Positions 25,228 to 34,679 of a DNA stretch of 64,000 bases are shown here, piece by piece. How positions within the stretch are numbered: position 1 is the stretch's first letter; every line of letters begins with the position of its first letter. A program made the position numbers and the translations under genes. Source of the stretch: Christiangramia flava JLT2011. GTDB lineage: Bacteria; Bacteroidota; Bacteroidia; Flavobacteriales; Flavobacteriaceae. The DNA is taken from assembly GCF_001951155.1 (NCBI RefSeq), contig NZ_CP016359.1, positions 3,434,001 to 3,498,000 of the forward strand, written 5' to 3'. The notes beneath the pieces were generated by a model. That model ran no database searches and was not told the DNA's origin. It saw nothing but the letters and a program-made list of their open reading frames with translations.

Positions 25228-26073
25228 ATGATCAATATTAACGGACAGCTTTTAGAGAACGAGCAGGCGCATCTTACAGTTACCAATAGAGGCTTTGCCT
25301 ATGGAGATTCAGTTTTTGAAACCATCAGGGTCATCAATGGCAAAATCGTATTCTGGGAAGATCACTATTTTCGGCTTATGGCCTCAATGCGGATCATGAG
25401 AATGGAAATTCCCTCAAATTTCTCTCCCGAATTTCTGGAACAGGAAATTCTTAAGATAGTGGAAAGAAATCAACTTTCAGATAAAACTGCACGGGTAAAA
25501 CTTTCAGTTTACAGGAATGAGGGAGGTTTTTATACTCCTGAAACGCGGGAAGTGGGGTATGTCATCGCTGCAACACCTATGAAAACCCCGTTTTATGTTC
25601 TGAGCGAAGATTTTTATGAGATCGAACTCTTTAAAGATCATTATGTCACCAGCGGTTTGCTTTCTACGATTAAATCGAACAACAGGGCGATCAATGTACT
25701 TGGAAGTATCTATGCGAAAGAAAATGATTATCAGAACTGTTTACTGATCAATGAAAAAAAGAATGTCGTGGAAGCGCTTAACGGAAATTTATTTCTGATC
25801 AAGGGGCAAAGCATTAAAACACCTCCTTTGGCAGAAGGTGCCCTAAATGGCATTATTCGAAAGCAGGTTTTAGAAATTCTGAAGAAATCTGAAGATTACA
25901 AAATTGAGGAAGATTCTATCTCACCGTTTGAATTACAAAAAGCTGACGAATTATTTATAACCAACGTAGCTGTAGGAATTCAACCGGTACATAAATACCG
26001 TAAGAAAGAATTTCAGGTAAAGGTTGCAAAGGAAATAATAGGAAAGCTCAACGCTAAAGCCAGACTCGCCTAA
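25228..26073 (+). CDS. Class IV aminotransferase (aminodeoxychorismate lyase/branched-chain type)
   Basis: PLP enzyme of 281 aa. The start (INGQLLENEQAHLTVTNRGF, then AYGDSVFETIRV) is characteristic of the PabC/IlvE/Dat group, and the PLP lysine is in GLLSTIKSNNRAINVLG. The closing block DELFITNVAVGIQPV is also conserved. In Bacteroidota this form is usually named as the PabC-like enzyme of folate synthesis or a branched-chain aminotransferase; I cannot separate them by eye. The gene begins directly at the end of a terminator T-run, leaving almost no leader. It converges with yqgE, the stops one base apart. Confidence 0.88.
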   Translation: MININGQLLENEQAHLTVTNRGFAYGDSVFETIRVINGKIVFWEDHYFRLMASMRIMRMEIPSNFSPEFLEQEILKIVERNQLSDKTARVKLSVYRNEGGFYTPETREVGYVIAATPMKTPFYVLSEDFYEIELFKDHYVTSGLLSTIKSNNRAINVLGSIYAKENDYQNCLLINEKKNVVEALNGNLFLIKGQSIKTPPLAEGALNGIIRKQVLEILKKSEDYKIEEDSISPFELQKADELFITNVAVGIQPVHKYRKKEFQVKVAKEIIGKLNAKARLA

Positions 26074-26074
26074 A

Positions 26075-26635
26075 TTAATTGTAGGATGGGTTTTCTGGTG
26101 AGTTAGACCAAAGCATGTATTCACCGCCCAATTCCAGCATCATCTCTTTCCAGAAGGAATTATATGGTTTCTCTAAAAGACTGGTGTGGTCTTCATTTTT
26201 GGTCACAACCCAGGAATGCGAATTCAGCTCTTCTTCTAACTGGTTGGCATCCCAACCGGAATAACCTAAAAAGAATTTAATCTGCGTTTCATCGATTTGT
26301 GCATCGGCAATCAGGTCGATCACTGCTTCAAAATTACCACCCCAGTAAATACCATTAGCAATCTCAATGCTATCTGGAATAAGATCTGGAATTTTATGAA
26401 TGAAGTACAGATTATCCTGTTCTACGGGGCCACCGTTATAAACACTGAAATCACCCTGAATATCAGGAATAAGATCTTTGAGTGAAAAATCGAGAATTTT
26501 ATTTAAGATAAATCCTACAGATCCATTTTCCGAATGATCGGCAAGCAACACCACGGAACGATTGAAAGAAACGTCACCTATGATAGAAGGTTCCGCTACT
26601 AAGAGGTGGCCTTTGGTAGGTTTTAACGCGATCAT
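26075..26635 (-). CDS. YqgE/AlgH family protein (DUF179)
   Basis: Protein of 186 aa with the family signature at the start (MIALKPTKGHLLVAEPSI, then FNRSVVLLADHSENGSVGFI) and FFLGYSGWDANQLEEEL later. A longer frame opens at 26683, but the ATG at 26635 gives the usual MIALKP start and is preferred. The family is widespread and of unclear biochemical role, linked genetically to regulation. It is downstream of HU on the same strand, separated by the HU terminator. Confidence 0.9.
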   Translation of the reverse strand: MIALKPTKGHLLVAEPSIIGDVSFNRSVVLLADHSENGSVGFILNKILDFSLKDLIPDIQGDFSVYNGGPVEQDNLYFIHKIPDLIPDSIEIANGIYWGGNFEAVIDLIADAQIDETQIKFFLGYSGWDANQLEEELNSHSWVVTKNEDHTSLLEKPYNSFWKEMMLELGGEYMLWSNSPENPSYN

Positions 26636-26710
26636 TGCAGCAGTCTTTTTAACTAAACTAAAAATTTCATTCAAATAATGCAATATTGTTGCAGAAATTT
26701 TAAATAAAAA

Positions 26711-26732
26711 AAGCCTTTCCGGAGAAAGGCTT
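26711..26732 (-). terminator. Intrinsic terminator of the HU gene
   Basis: On the minus strand AAGCCTTTC and GAAAGGCTT pair around TCCG and are followed by a T-run (26704-26710 as A on the plus strand). Confidence 0.8.
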
Positions 26733-26755
26733 TGATTTTTTACGAATGCAGATTC

Positions 26756-27028
26756 TTAATTTACAGCTTTTTGTAAATCAGCTCCGGCTTTAAACTTCAC
26801 TACATTTTTAGCAGCAATTTTGATAGTTTTTCCGGTTTGTGGGTTTCTTCCTTCACGTGCTGCTCTTTTAGATACAGACCATGATCCAAATCCTACTAGA
26901 GATACTCTATCTCCTTTTTTAAGAGACTTCTCGATGTTTTCAAGGAAAGATTCTAATGCTTTTTTAGCTGCTGCTTTAGAAATTCCAGCGTTCTCAGCCA
27001 TTGCGTCGATTAAATCTGTTTTGTTCAT
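26756..27028 (-). CDS. hup: HU-family DNA-binding protein
   Basis: Nucleoid protein of 90 aa. [20 protein letters not shown] starts the helical dimerisation half; [21 protein letters not shown] is the DNA-binding arm signature; it ends in [13 protein letters not shown]. Length and motifs are standard. It bends DNA without sequence specificity and also aids site-specific recombination. Monocistronic, with its own terminator. Confidence 0.97.
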   Translation of the reverse strand: MNKTDLIDAMAENAGISKAAAKKALESFLENIEKSLKKGDRVSLVGFGSWSVSKRAAREGRNPQTGKTIKIAAKNVVKFKAGADLQKAVN

Positions 27029-27214
27029 AATTTGAATTTTAAAATTAATTGTTGGTTAAACATTCTGTTAAACTGGTATACAAATTTATACGGAATTCTC
27101 GGCCACGCAAGTACTGGCAAGGGAAATGCCCGTATTTGTTGATAACTTCAGTTATTTGTTAATAAAGATAATTGTTTTTTATTAAAATGCAACGAAATCA
27201 GTGTTAATAAGGCT

Positions 27215-28162
27215 TCAGCGCATTTTTGCGTCACTCGCGAAATTGAATCCGTTCAAAAGCGATTTACTATCCATTTTTCGCTTTCCGGGTAACTGAATTT
27301 CCTTTACGATAACATACCCGTTTTTAGCTGCGACTTTAATTTGTTGAGCATTTACGTTAACTGATCCGGCGGGAGAATGGTGTTCCTGGTACATCTTGCC
27401 CACTCCAAATATCTTTACCCGTAACTCGTCGGTAGAATTTTCGAGGTAGCACCACGCTCCGGGATATGGGTTGAGTCCCCGGATGTGGTTATAGATATGA
27501 TCTACGGTATCATTCCAGTCTATTTTTGTGTTTTCAGGATTTAATTTTGGAGCGGGAAGGAGCTCACCAGTTTCCTTTTGTTGCTGGGTTTCTAACTTGT
27601 TTTTGGCAATTTGCTGAAGCGTTTTTACGACCAGCCCGGCACCAATTTCCTGTAAACGATCATGAAGCTCACCCACGGTTTCTTCCGGATGAATTTTTGT
27701 TTCTTTCTGAAGGATGATATTTCCTGTGTCAATCTTTTCGTCGATAAAAAAAGTTGTTACACCGGTTTTCTTTTCACCGTTGATCACGGCCCAATTAATA
27801 GGTGCCGCACCGCGATATTGTGGTAGTAAGGAGGCATGTAAATTAAAAGTTCCATATTTCGGAAGTTTCCAGACGCTCTCGGGAAGCATCCTGAAAGCAA
27901 CCACCACACTCACATCAATATCAAGGCTTTTCAGCTCTTCTAAAAATTCTTCAGATTTCAGGTTGGTGGGTTGGAGTATGTTCAATCCGTGTTTTGAAGC
28001 GTAGGTTTTTACAGCACTCTCATTTATTTTCCTACCTCTTCCGGCAGGCCTGTCTGGAGCGGTTACCACGCCCACCACATTCATTTTTTCTTTAAGGATA
28101 GCATCCAGGCTTTGCACCGCGAAATCAGGTGTGCCCATAAAAAGGATTCTAAGATTTTTCAT
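27215..28162 (-). CDS. fmt: Methionyl-tRNA formyltransferase
   Basis: Enzyme of 315 aa that formylates initiator Met-tRNA. Formyltransferase domain: ILFMGTPDFAVQSLDAI at the start, the catalytic and folate-binding FNLHASLLPQYRGAAPINWA with Asn and His, and DTGNIILQ. The C-terminal OB-like domain begins near residue 205 (KIDWN, then IRGLNPYPGAWC). The start overlaps the recQ stop by 14 bases, so it is read in one transcript with recQ. Confidence 0.96.
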   Translation of the reverse strand: MKNLRILFMGTPDFAVQSLDAILKEKMNVVGVVTAPDRPAGRGRKINESAVKTYASKHGLNILQPTNLKSEEFLEELKSLDIDVSVVVAFRMLPESVWKLPKYGTFNLHASLLPQYRGAAPINWAVINGEKKTGVTTFFIDEKIDTGNIILQKETKIHPEETVGELHDRLQEIGAGLVVKTLQQIAKNKLETQQQKETGELLPAPKLNPENTKIDWNDTVDHIYNHIRGLNPYPGAWCYLENSTDELRVKIFGVGKMYQEHHSPAGSVNVNAQQIKVAAKNGYVIVKEIQLPGKRKMDSKSLLNGFNFASDAKMR

Positions 28163-30059
28163 TTTTGGTCAATTCGTATTTATTCGATGCTTGCTTTGTG
28201 AGAATGTCTTTTTCCAAAAGCAAACCTATTACTTTTAAAACAGATTCTTCTGGAAATGCTGATTTATCTACCAGTTCCCGGGAGCTCGCAGGGCCTTGTT
28301 TCAATCTATTCTTTATTTCCAGATAAATATTGTTCATGATCTCCCGGTTCCAATTCTTCGGGTCTTTTAAGCAAATATGGCATTTCCCGCATGGCTCAGG
28401 TTTTTTCTCATCAAAATATCTCAACAACTGTAGCTGCCGGCATTCGCGGTCATTTTTTACAAATTCAAGTACCTGCGCGATCTTTTCTTTTTTTGAGTCA
28501 TTATAAGACCTGATGAATTTGGAAAAAGGGTTTAAAGTAGCATCATCTTCTCGCGGTTGTAAAAGGGTGATGACCATATCGTGCCGGGAAATATTGAAAT
28601 CTAGAATATCCTGTTTTTGCAATTCCTCCAGTAAAACCTGCACATTTTCTTCCGAAATTTGAGCTTTATCGCTGATCATTCCCAGGCTCACCGGTATTTC
28701 ATTCTCAAAGATTCCCCCGTAATTCCGTAGAAGGGCTTTCAATAAGTGATCGTATTTGGGGTTTTGATCCATGAAAAATTCCAGTTTCCCACCGGAAATA
28801 AGAATATGAATAAAAGATTTTTTATGATAGTTTGCCGTAAGCCGGAGAATTCCGGCTCGATCCATCAGCTGCAGTGCATTGTAGGTCTTCTGAAAATGAA
28901 AACGATACTGGTTACAAAATTCTGAAAAGTTCAGGTCATAATCTGTTTGTGAACCTTCTCCATAAGCAATACTAAAAAACGCCATCAGTTTTTTGTAAAC
29001 CAGTTTCACTTCGTTGAGATCTGGCAAATTATGCAAGAACTGGTTTTTTAATACCGGAATATCACCATCATTTGTTAAAAGGATTGCTTTGGAAGGTTGC
29101 CCGTCGCGGCCGGCTCTTCCGGCTTCCTGGAAATACGCCTCCAGACTTTCCGGGAGGTCCCAGTGAACCACGCAACCCACATTTGCCTTATCGATTCCCA
29201 TCCCAAAAGCAGTAGTGGCCACCATGACTCTTTTTTCCTCGCTTAGCCATTGCTGGAATCGCTTCTGTTTCACTTCGTTTTTCAGTCCACCGTGATAGGT
29301 AGCTGCAGGGATTCCCTGTTTATTCAGGAAGCGGGCTATTTCTTCCGTAGCATTTCTGCTGCGCACATAAACAATAGAAGATAGTTTATGAACCAGTTTG
29401 GTTAGGCGATGGTATTTATCTTCCGTTTTTACCACTTCATACAGCAGATTTTTGCGCTCGAAGCTGCTCCGATGAATCTGCGGATCTTTCAGCTGTAATT
29501 GCTCACAGATATCCAGCGCGACTTTTTGGGTTGCAGTAGCGGTAAATGCTGCAAAAGTAACTTCAGGAAGCACTTCTCTCAAAAGATCAATTTCGCGATA
29601 AGCAGGCCGGAAATCGTGGCCCCACTGGGAAATACAATGTGCCTCATCAATAGCGATGAGACTGATGTTCATTTGTTTCAGACGTTCCAAAATGAGCTCC
29701 TGCTGAAGCCGTTCCGGAGACAGGTACAGAAATTTATAATTGCCAAATACACAATTATCCAGTTCTCGAATAAGATCATCTGGCGAAATCCCACCAATGA
29801 GCGCTTTAGCCTTGATATTTTTTTGCTGGAGATGCATAACCTGGTCTTCCATCAATGAGACCAGGGGCGAAACCACCAGGCAAAGTCCCTCACGCATCAT
29901 GGTTGGCACCTGAAAGCAGATTGATTTTCCGCCACCGGTGGGGAACAGGGTTAGGCTGTCACGATTGTGCAGGATGCTGGAAATCACTTCCCATTGCATT
30001 GGCCTGAACTCGTCGTGACCCCAGTATTTTCTAAGTATTTCTAAAGCTTCATCCTGCAA
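28149..30059 (-). CDS. recQ: RecQ-type ATP-dependent DNA helicase
   Basis: Helicase of 636 aa. Q-motif region FRPMQWEVISSIL, Walker A TGGGKS at 41-46, the DEAH box in AIDEAHCISQWGHDFR, and motif VI QEAGRAGRDG are intact. The zinc-binding region is present (CRQLQLLRYF, then CGKCHIC), followed by a winged helix; no clear HRDC domain, so it is the short RecQ form. Unwinds DNA in recombination and fork repair. It is between the NTPase gene (6-base gap) and fmt (overlap). Confidence 0.95.
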   Translation of the reverse strand: MQDEALEILRKYWGHDEFRPMQWEVISSILHNRDSLTLFPTGGGKSICFQVPTMMREGLCLVVSPLVSLMEDQVMHLQQKNIKAKALIGGISPDDLIRELDNCVFGNYKFLYLSPERLQQELILERLKQMNISLIAIDEAHCISQWGHDFRPAYREIDLLREVLPEVTFAAFTATATQKVALDICEQLQLKDPQIHRSSFERKNLLYEVVKTEDKYHRLTKLVHKLSSIVYVRSRNATEEIARFLNKQGIPAATYHGGLKNEVKQKRFQQWLSEEKRVMVATTAFGMGIDKANVGCVVHWDLPESLEAYFQEAGRAGRDGQPSKAILLTNDGDIPVLKNQFLHNLPDLNEVKLVYKKLMAFFSIAYGEGSQTDYDLNFSEFCNQYRFHFQKTYNALQLMDRAGILRLTANYHKKSFIHILISGGKLEFFMDQNPKYDHLLKALLRNYGGIFENEIPVSLGMISDKAQISEENVQVLLEELQKQDILDFNISRHDMVITLLQPREDDATLNPFSKFIRSYNDSKKEKIAQVLEFVKNDRECRQLQLLRYFDEKKPEPCGKCHICLKDPKNWNREIMNNIYLEIKNRLKQGPASSRELVDKSAFPEESVLKVIGLLLEKDILTKQASNKYELTKNEKS

Positions 30060-30065
30060 TGCAGT

Positions 30066-30599
30066 CTAAATATTATTCAAAATGAATTCTGTACGTTCCT
30101 GAACGCTAGTTTTAGGAACTTCTACAGGTTTATAGCCGTATCGCTCGTAGGTTTTATAAAGATAAGTTGAAATTCGCTTGGCTTCTTCAAAATTCTCATA
30201 ACGTTCGTTGTCACTTTGGTAAATTTCTTTCCACGGTGGCAAAATGAAAACTTTGTCATACTGGTTTTCCAGGCAGGTTTCATCGAACATGCTGGGGTAA
30301 TGCGTATCGAAATAATCCATATATGCCGTCACATCTGGCAGCCCGCGATCGATGAATATATGATCGGAATCTATTAAATCTGCCTCTTTGAACTGGTTCA
30401 GCCTGCCTTCAAGTAACTTTTCGCTGAATAGTAGGGGTTTTACCAGGAATAATTGTTCAATTCCTTCTTTTTGAGCCTGTAAGGTGACTTCCCTGGATAC
30501 TTCATGCAAGCATTTTTCTCCTCTCGCTTCCAGGTCATGGATGATGGAAGACTTGCCGGTACCGGGGCCACCGGTAATTACGATTTTCTTTGCTTTCAC
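30066..30599 (-). CDS. AAA_28-like P-loop NTPase/kinase-like protein
   Basis: Protein of 177 aa. Walker A is GGPGTGKSS (10-18). A later HIFIDRGLPDVTAYMDYF is typical of small AAA_28/thymidylate-kinase-like NTPases, and RYENFEEAKRISTYLYKTYE is a conserved C-terminal block. The substrate is unknown; such proteins are sometimes annotated as nucleotide or nicotinamide-riboside kinase-like. First gene of the minus-strand NTPase-recQ-fmt run, divergent from the DUF493 gene. Confidence 0.82.
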   Translation of the reverse strand: MKAKKIVITGGPGTGKSSIIHDLEARGEKCLHEVSREVTLQAQKEGIEQLFLVKPLLFSEKLLEGRLNQFKEADLIDSDHIFIDRGLPDVTAYMDYFDTHYPSMFDETCLENQYDKVFILPPWKEIYQSDNERYENFEEAKRISTYLYKTYERYGYKPVEVPKTSVQERTEFILNNI

Positions 30600-30680
30600 G
30601 CGGCAAATTTCGGCAATTGAATTTGATTATAAAAATGCGATGATTCCTTGTATCTTTGCTCAAAAAGAAGGAAGAGCGAA

Positions 30681-30974
30681 ATGAGCACGACAAACGATCC
30701 CGAAGAATTTTACGCCAAATTAAAGAAACAGCTACAGGACACAGCGATGTGGCCATCAGAATATCTTTACAAATTTATCGTTCCTACACAAGAGGATAAG
30801 ATTCAGCAAATAGAAGATATTTTTGATAACCTGGGAGCCGTGATCGAAACCAAGCAATCTAAAAACGGGAAATACACCAGTGTTTCCATCAATGTGCGGA
30901 TGAAGAACCCGGATGCGGTAATCGCGAAATATAAGGAAGTAGCCGAAAAAGTGGAGGGCGTGATTTCCCTTTAA
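30681..30974 (+). CDS. DUF493 (YbeD-like) family protein
   Basis: Small ferredoxin-like-fold protein of 97 aa: YLYKFIVPTQEDKIQQIEDI, then KNGKYTSVSINVRMKNPDAV are conserved in DUF493/YbeD. ATG at 30681 gives the standard length; an upstream in-frame ATG at 30648 would add residues unlike the family. Role unclear (regulatory, ACT-like). Divergent from the NTPase gene. Confidence 0.88.
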   Translation: MSTTNDPEEFYAKLKKQLQDTAMWPSEYLYKFIVPTQEDKIQQIEDIFDNLGAVIETKQSKNGKYTSVSINVRMKNPDAVIAKYKEVAEKVEGVISL

Positions 30975-31071
30975 AATTCAGAAGCTGCTTTTTTGCAGTT
31001 CTTGCATTTAATTTAGTATTTTGCAATCAGGAGAAAATTCTTCATAATTATCACCCTAATTAATTTCAATT

Positions 31072-31710
31072 TTGACAAACGCATTAGAATATAACTCTGA
31101 GAGGAGTGCGCTTATCATACCGGAATACGGTCGACATCTTCAGAAAATGGTCGAACATGCCGTAAGTATCGAAGATGATAAAGAGCGTAATAAAGTGGCA
31201 CAATCCATCATCGCGGTAATGGGAAATATGAACCCACACCTGCGGGATGTGCCCGATTTTCAGCATAAACTATGGGATCAGTTATTCATCATCAGTGATT
31301 TCAAACTGGATGTGGATAGCCCTTTCCCAAAACCAACCCGGGAATTACTGGCTGAACGACCAGACAGGCTGGATTACCCTGAAAATAATGCTAAATATCG
31401 TTTCTACGGAAACAATATTAAAAGAATGATTGACGAGGTGAAAGACTGGGAAGAAGGACCTCTGAAAGAGGCTATCGTTCTTAGTATTGGTAACCACATG
31501 AAGAAATCTTACCTGAACTGGAACAGGGATTCGGTTGATGATAAAGTGATCTTTGATCACCTGAAAGATCTTAGCAATGGCAAGTTGAACCTGAAAAATG
31601 TGGATGAAGATCTCAGTGAAGCTGCAGACCTTGTTCGTGGTGGCAAAAGAAAATATACCAAAAACAACAATTCAAAAAAAGGCGGTCGTCGCGGCCGTAA
31701 ACGTCATTAA
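31072..31710 (+). CDS. DUF4290 family protein
   Basis: Protein of 212 aa, conserved in Bacteroidota. It opens with EYNSERSALIIPEYGRHLQK and contains IIAVMGNMNPHLRD, then DFQHKLWDQLFIISDF, the family hallmark; it ends in a strongly basic Lys/Arg-rich tail (GGRRGRKRH), suggesting nucleic acid or ribosome contact. The start is TTG at 31072; no ATG is available upstream of the conserved region. murA follows after 13 bases, probably as one transcript. Function unknown. Confidence 0.88.
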   Translation: MTNALEYNSERSALIIPEYGRHLQKMVEHAVSIEDDKERNKVAQSIIAVMGNMNPHLRDVPDFQHKLWDQLFIISDFKLDVDSPFPKPTRELLAERPDRLDYPENNAKYRFYGNNIKRMIDEVKDWEEGPLKEAIVLSIGNHMKKSYLNWNRDSVDDKVIFDHLKDLSNGKLNLKNVDEDLSEAADLVRGGKRKYTKNNNSKKGGRRGRKRH

Positions 31711-31723
31711 ACCTCACTAATTA

Positions 31724-33037
31724 ATGGGAACATTTCAGATTGAAGGAGGGCACAGGCTCAGCGGGGAGATCATTCCGCAGGGAGCCAAGAACGAAGCCCT
31801 TCAAATTCTTTGTGCCGTTTTATTAACCGACGAAAAAGTCCAGATCAATAACATCCCAGACATCATTGATGTCAATAAACTCATCAACCTCCTGCGCAAT
31901 TTGGGCGTAAAGGTGGAGAAAATCGGGAAAGGGAGTTACTCGTTCCAGAGCGATGACCTGAATATGGACTATCTGAGCAGCGAGCAGTTCAAAAAAGATG
32001 GTGGAGGCCTTCGAGGTTCCATCATGATCGTGGGGCCGCTTTTAGGGCGCTTCGGAAAAGGTTATATCCCAAAACCCGGAGGGGATAAGATCGGCCGAAG
32101 GAGACTGGATACCCATTTTGAAGGTTTCATGAAACTGGGTGCCGATTTTCGTTACAACCGGGAAGAACGATTTTATGGTGTTGAAGCACCTAATGGATTA
32201 AAAGGAGATTTCATGTTGCTGGAAGAAGCTTCAGTAACGGGAACCGCTAATATCGTGATGGCCGCTGTGCTGGCTGAAGGAACAACAAGCATCTACAATG
32301 CCGCCTGCGAACCCTATCTTCAGCAGCTTTGCAATATGCTGAATGCTATGGGAGCAAAAATCAGCGGAGTAGGTTCAAACCTTTTGACCATCGAAGGGGT
32401 TAAAAAACTGGGAGGCTGTGAACACCGTATCCTGCCTGATATGATTGAAATTGGTTCCTGGATCGGCCTGGCTGCGATGACCCAAAGTGATATTACTATT
32501 AAAGATGTTCGGTGGGATATGCTGGGTATCATTCCCACAACTTTTGCAAAACTCGGAATAAAACTGGAGAGAGTAGGAGATGACATTCATATTCCTGCGC
32601 ATACCAACGGATATGAGGTGCAAAGTTTTATTGATGGTTCCATTATGAACATTAGTGACGCTCCATGGCCAGGGTTTACTCCTGATCTTTTAAGTATCAT
32701 GTTGGTGGTGGCTACTCAGGCAAGAGGTAGCGTACTCATTCACCAGAAAATGTTCGAAAGCAGGTTGTTCTTCGTGGATAAGCTAATCGATATGGGTGCC
32801 AAGATCATTCTATGCGATCCACACCGTGCAACTGTGATTGGCCATGATTTTAAATCACAATTAAAGGCCACTACGATGACTTCTCCGGATATTCGTGCGG
32901 GTGTAAGTTTATTGATCGCTGCACTTTCCGCAAAAGGGACTTCTACGATTCACAATATCGAACAAATTGATCGCGGATATGAAAATATTGAAGGTAGGCT
33001 GAAAGCTATTGGAGCAAAAATTCAACGACTGGACTAG
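31724..33037 (+). CDS. murA: UDP-N-acetylglucosamine 1-carboxyvinyltransferase with Asp at the fosfomycin-target position
   Basis: First committed enzyme of peptidoglycan synthesis, 437 aa, EPT fold with two inside-out barrels. Visible family marks: GEIIPQGAKNEALQI near the start, GGGLRGSIMIVGPLL, EEASVTGTANIVMAA, and DIRAGVSLLIAAL near the end. The active-site loop, usually PGGC(A/S)IG, reads PGGDKIGRR with D121 in place of Cys (Cys115 in E. coli). Cys-to-Asp enzymes of other bacteria stay active and resist fosfomycin, so the same is expected here. Follows the DUF4290 gene and ends at a strong terminator. Confidence 0.96.
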   Translation: MGTFQIEGGHRLSGEIIPQGAKNEALQILCAVLLTDEKVQINNIPDIIDVNKLINLLRNLGVKVEKIGKGSYSFQSDDLNMDYLSSEQFKKDGGGLRGSIMIVGPLLGRFGKGYIPKPGGDKIGRRRLDTHFEGFMKLGADFRYNREERFYGVEAPNGLKGDFMLLEEASVTGTANIVMAAVLAEGTTSIYNAACEPYLQQLCNMLNAMGAKISGVGSNLLTIEGVKKLGGCEHRILPDMIEIGSWIGLAAMTQSDITIKDVRWDMLGIIPTTFAKLGIKLERVGDDIHIPAHTNGYEVQSFIDGSIMNISDAPWPGFTPDLLSIMLVVATQARGSVLIHQKMFESRLFFVDKLIDMGAKIILCDPHRATVIGHDFKSQLKATTMTSPDIRAGVSLLIAALSAKGTSTIHNIEQIDRGYENIEGRLKAIGAKIQRLD

Positions 33038-33064
33038 TTAATTTCCAAATGATGAAACATAAAA

Positions 33065-33088
33065 AAAGCTGTTCGTTCGAACAGCTTT
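33065..33088. terminator. Bidirectional intrinsic terminator after murA
   Basis: AAAGCTGTTC and GAACAGCTTT, a perfect 10-bp stem with a 4-base loop, flanked by A and T runs. Serves murA (plus) and the convergent gene (minus). Confidence 0.85.
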
Positions 33089-33111
33089 TTTAGTTTTCTG
33101 TATATAGTATA

Positions 33112-34575
33112 TTACACTTTCTCAGTGTCTGCTTTCTTTTTGTTTTCCTGGTAGTGAAACAGGTTCTTTTCCTTGATCATTTTCGTGGTTTTCTCCGGAA
33201 GCATATCTTCCCAACCATCTTTTCCTTCGGTGATCATTTTCAGGACTTCTCTGGAATACACGTCCAGGATTTCCGGGTTGTAGTTCTTAATATCTTCAAC
33301 CCGACCATTGTATTTGAAGAATTTGTATAATTCTTTCATTCGTGGATGAACTTTAAGCCCGTCGCTATCGATAATTTCTCCGGTATCTGGATCTTTCAGC
33401 GGATACAGGTACACTTTCAGGTCTTTGAAGAATAATTTTCCAAAAGCCTCCAGAATTCCGCCGCTCAGGTGGCGGTAGTATTTCTCATCGAATACGTCAA
33501 CCAGATTCTGGACACCCATGGTTAAGCCCATTCGCTGTTTCGAATATCTGCTGAAATATTCTACCACGCGATAATATTCCTGGAAATTGGAGATCATAAC
33601 GGTTTGGCCAAGGGAACACAGCAATTCTGCCCGGTCCATAAAGTCTCTTTCGTCAATTTCCCCTTCTGCACGAAGGTTGGAAAGGGTAATTTCAAAAATG
33701 ATCTCAGTAGTTTCTTCGGAAACCTTACTTTCTTTAAAGAACAATTCTTTCGAACGTTCATACATATCCATATTCACTTTGGTCACGGGGCGGAAACTTC
33801 CGCGGAGCGCCAAAATGTTCTTTTTGTAAAGTATTTTCGCCGGAAGCACGTTGTTTCCGTCAGGTCCAAACATCACCGCCTCGGTCATACCATTTTTAAC
33901 CAGTTGCAGACTCATGAGCCTGTTATCTACATTTTCAAATCTCGGTCCTGAGAAATTGATGGTGTCGATCTCGATCTGGTCCTTATCGATATGATCATAG
34001 AGATAGCGAAGTAATTTTTTGGGGTTGTCATATTTGTAATAGGCGCCGTAGATCAGGTTTACGCCAAGAATCCCAAGCGTGTTCTGTTGGTGTCTGGCGT
34101 CATTTTCATGAAAACGAACATGAAGAATGATTTCGTTATAATCTTCTTTAGGATCTACCTGGTACCTGATTCCAACCCAGCCATGACCTTTGTATTTTTT
34201 GGCAAAATCAATGGTTGCAACGGTATTGGCGTAGGTAAAAAAGAGTTTGTTTGGGTGTTTATCGCGGGAAATTCGCTCTTCGATTAGTTTGGTTTCGTGT
34301 GCCAGCATTTTTTTTAGTCTGGACTCGGTCACGTAACGGCGATCATCCTCAACTCCATAGATCGCATCACTAAAATCCTTATCGTAGGCGCTCATTGCCT
34401 TTGCAATCGTGCCTGATGCGCCACCAGCACGGAAAAAGTTTCTCACCGTTTCCTGTCCTGCACCAATTTCAGAAAACGTCCCGTAGATATTTTCGTTCAG
34501 ATTGATGCGAAGGGCTTTACTGTTTATGGAAGGAACATTTTCAAATTCCTTATCGCCCATTATGGTGATTGGCAT
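33112..34575 (-). CDS. Conserved Bacteroidota protein, often auto-named nicotinate-nucleotide adenylyltransferase
   Basis: Protein of about 487 aa. The ATG at 34575 (MPITIMGDKEFE) is preferred over a frame opening at 34710 whose first 45 residues look non-coding and overlap the divergent gene. It contains RNFFRAGGASGTIAKAMSAY, IYGVEDDRRYVTESRLKK and RFENVDNRLMSLQLVKNG. I recall close relatives carrying the adenylyltransferase name, but no HxGH nucleotidyltransferase motif is visible, so that function is doubtful. Divergent from a metallo-beta-lactamase-fold gene. Confidence 0.7.
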   Translation of the reverse strand: MPITIMGDKEFENVPSINSKALRINLNENIYGTFSEIGAGQETVRNFFRAGGASGTIAKAMSAYDKDFSDAIYGVEDDRRYVTESRLKKMLAHETKLIEERISRDKHPNKLFFTYANTVATIDFAKKYKGHGWVGIRYQVDPKEDYNEIILHVRFHENDARHQQNTLGILGVNLIYGAYYKYDNPKKLLRYLYDHIDKDQIEIDTINFSGPRFENVDNRLMSLQLVKNGMTEAVMFGPDGNNVLPAKILYKKNILALRGSFRPVTKVNMDMYERSKELFFKESKVSEETTEIIFEITLSNLRAEGEIDERDFMDRAELLCSLGQTVMISNFQEYYRVVEYFSRYSKQRMGLTMGVQNLVDVFDEKYYRHLSGGILEAFGKLFFKDLKVYLYPLKDPDTGEIIDSDGLKVHPRMKELYKFFKYNGRVEDIKNYNPEILDVYSREVLKMITEGKDGWEDMLPEKTTKMIKEKNLFHYQENKKKADTEKV

Positions 34576-34679
34576 AATTTTTCTTTTAGATGAACATTGC
34601 TTTTTGTGTATGTCAAAAGTACTAAAAGCGGGAGGTATACAAAAAAATATGCCTACTTTTGTGCTAAAAATAACATCGT

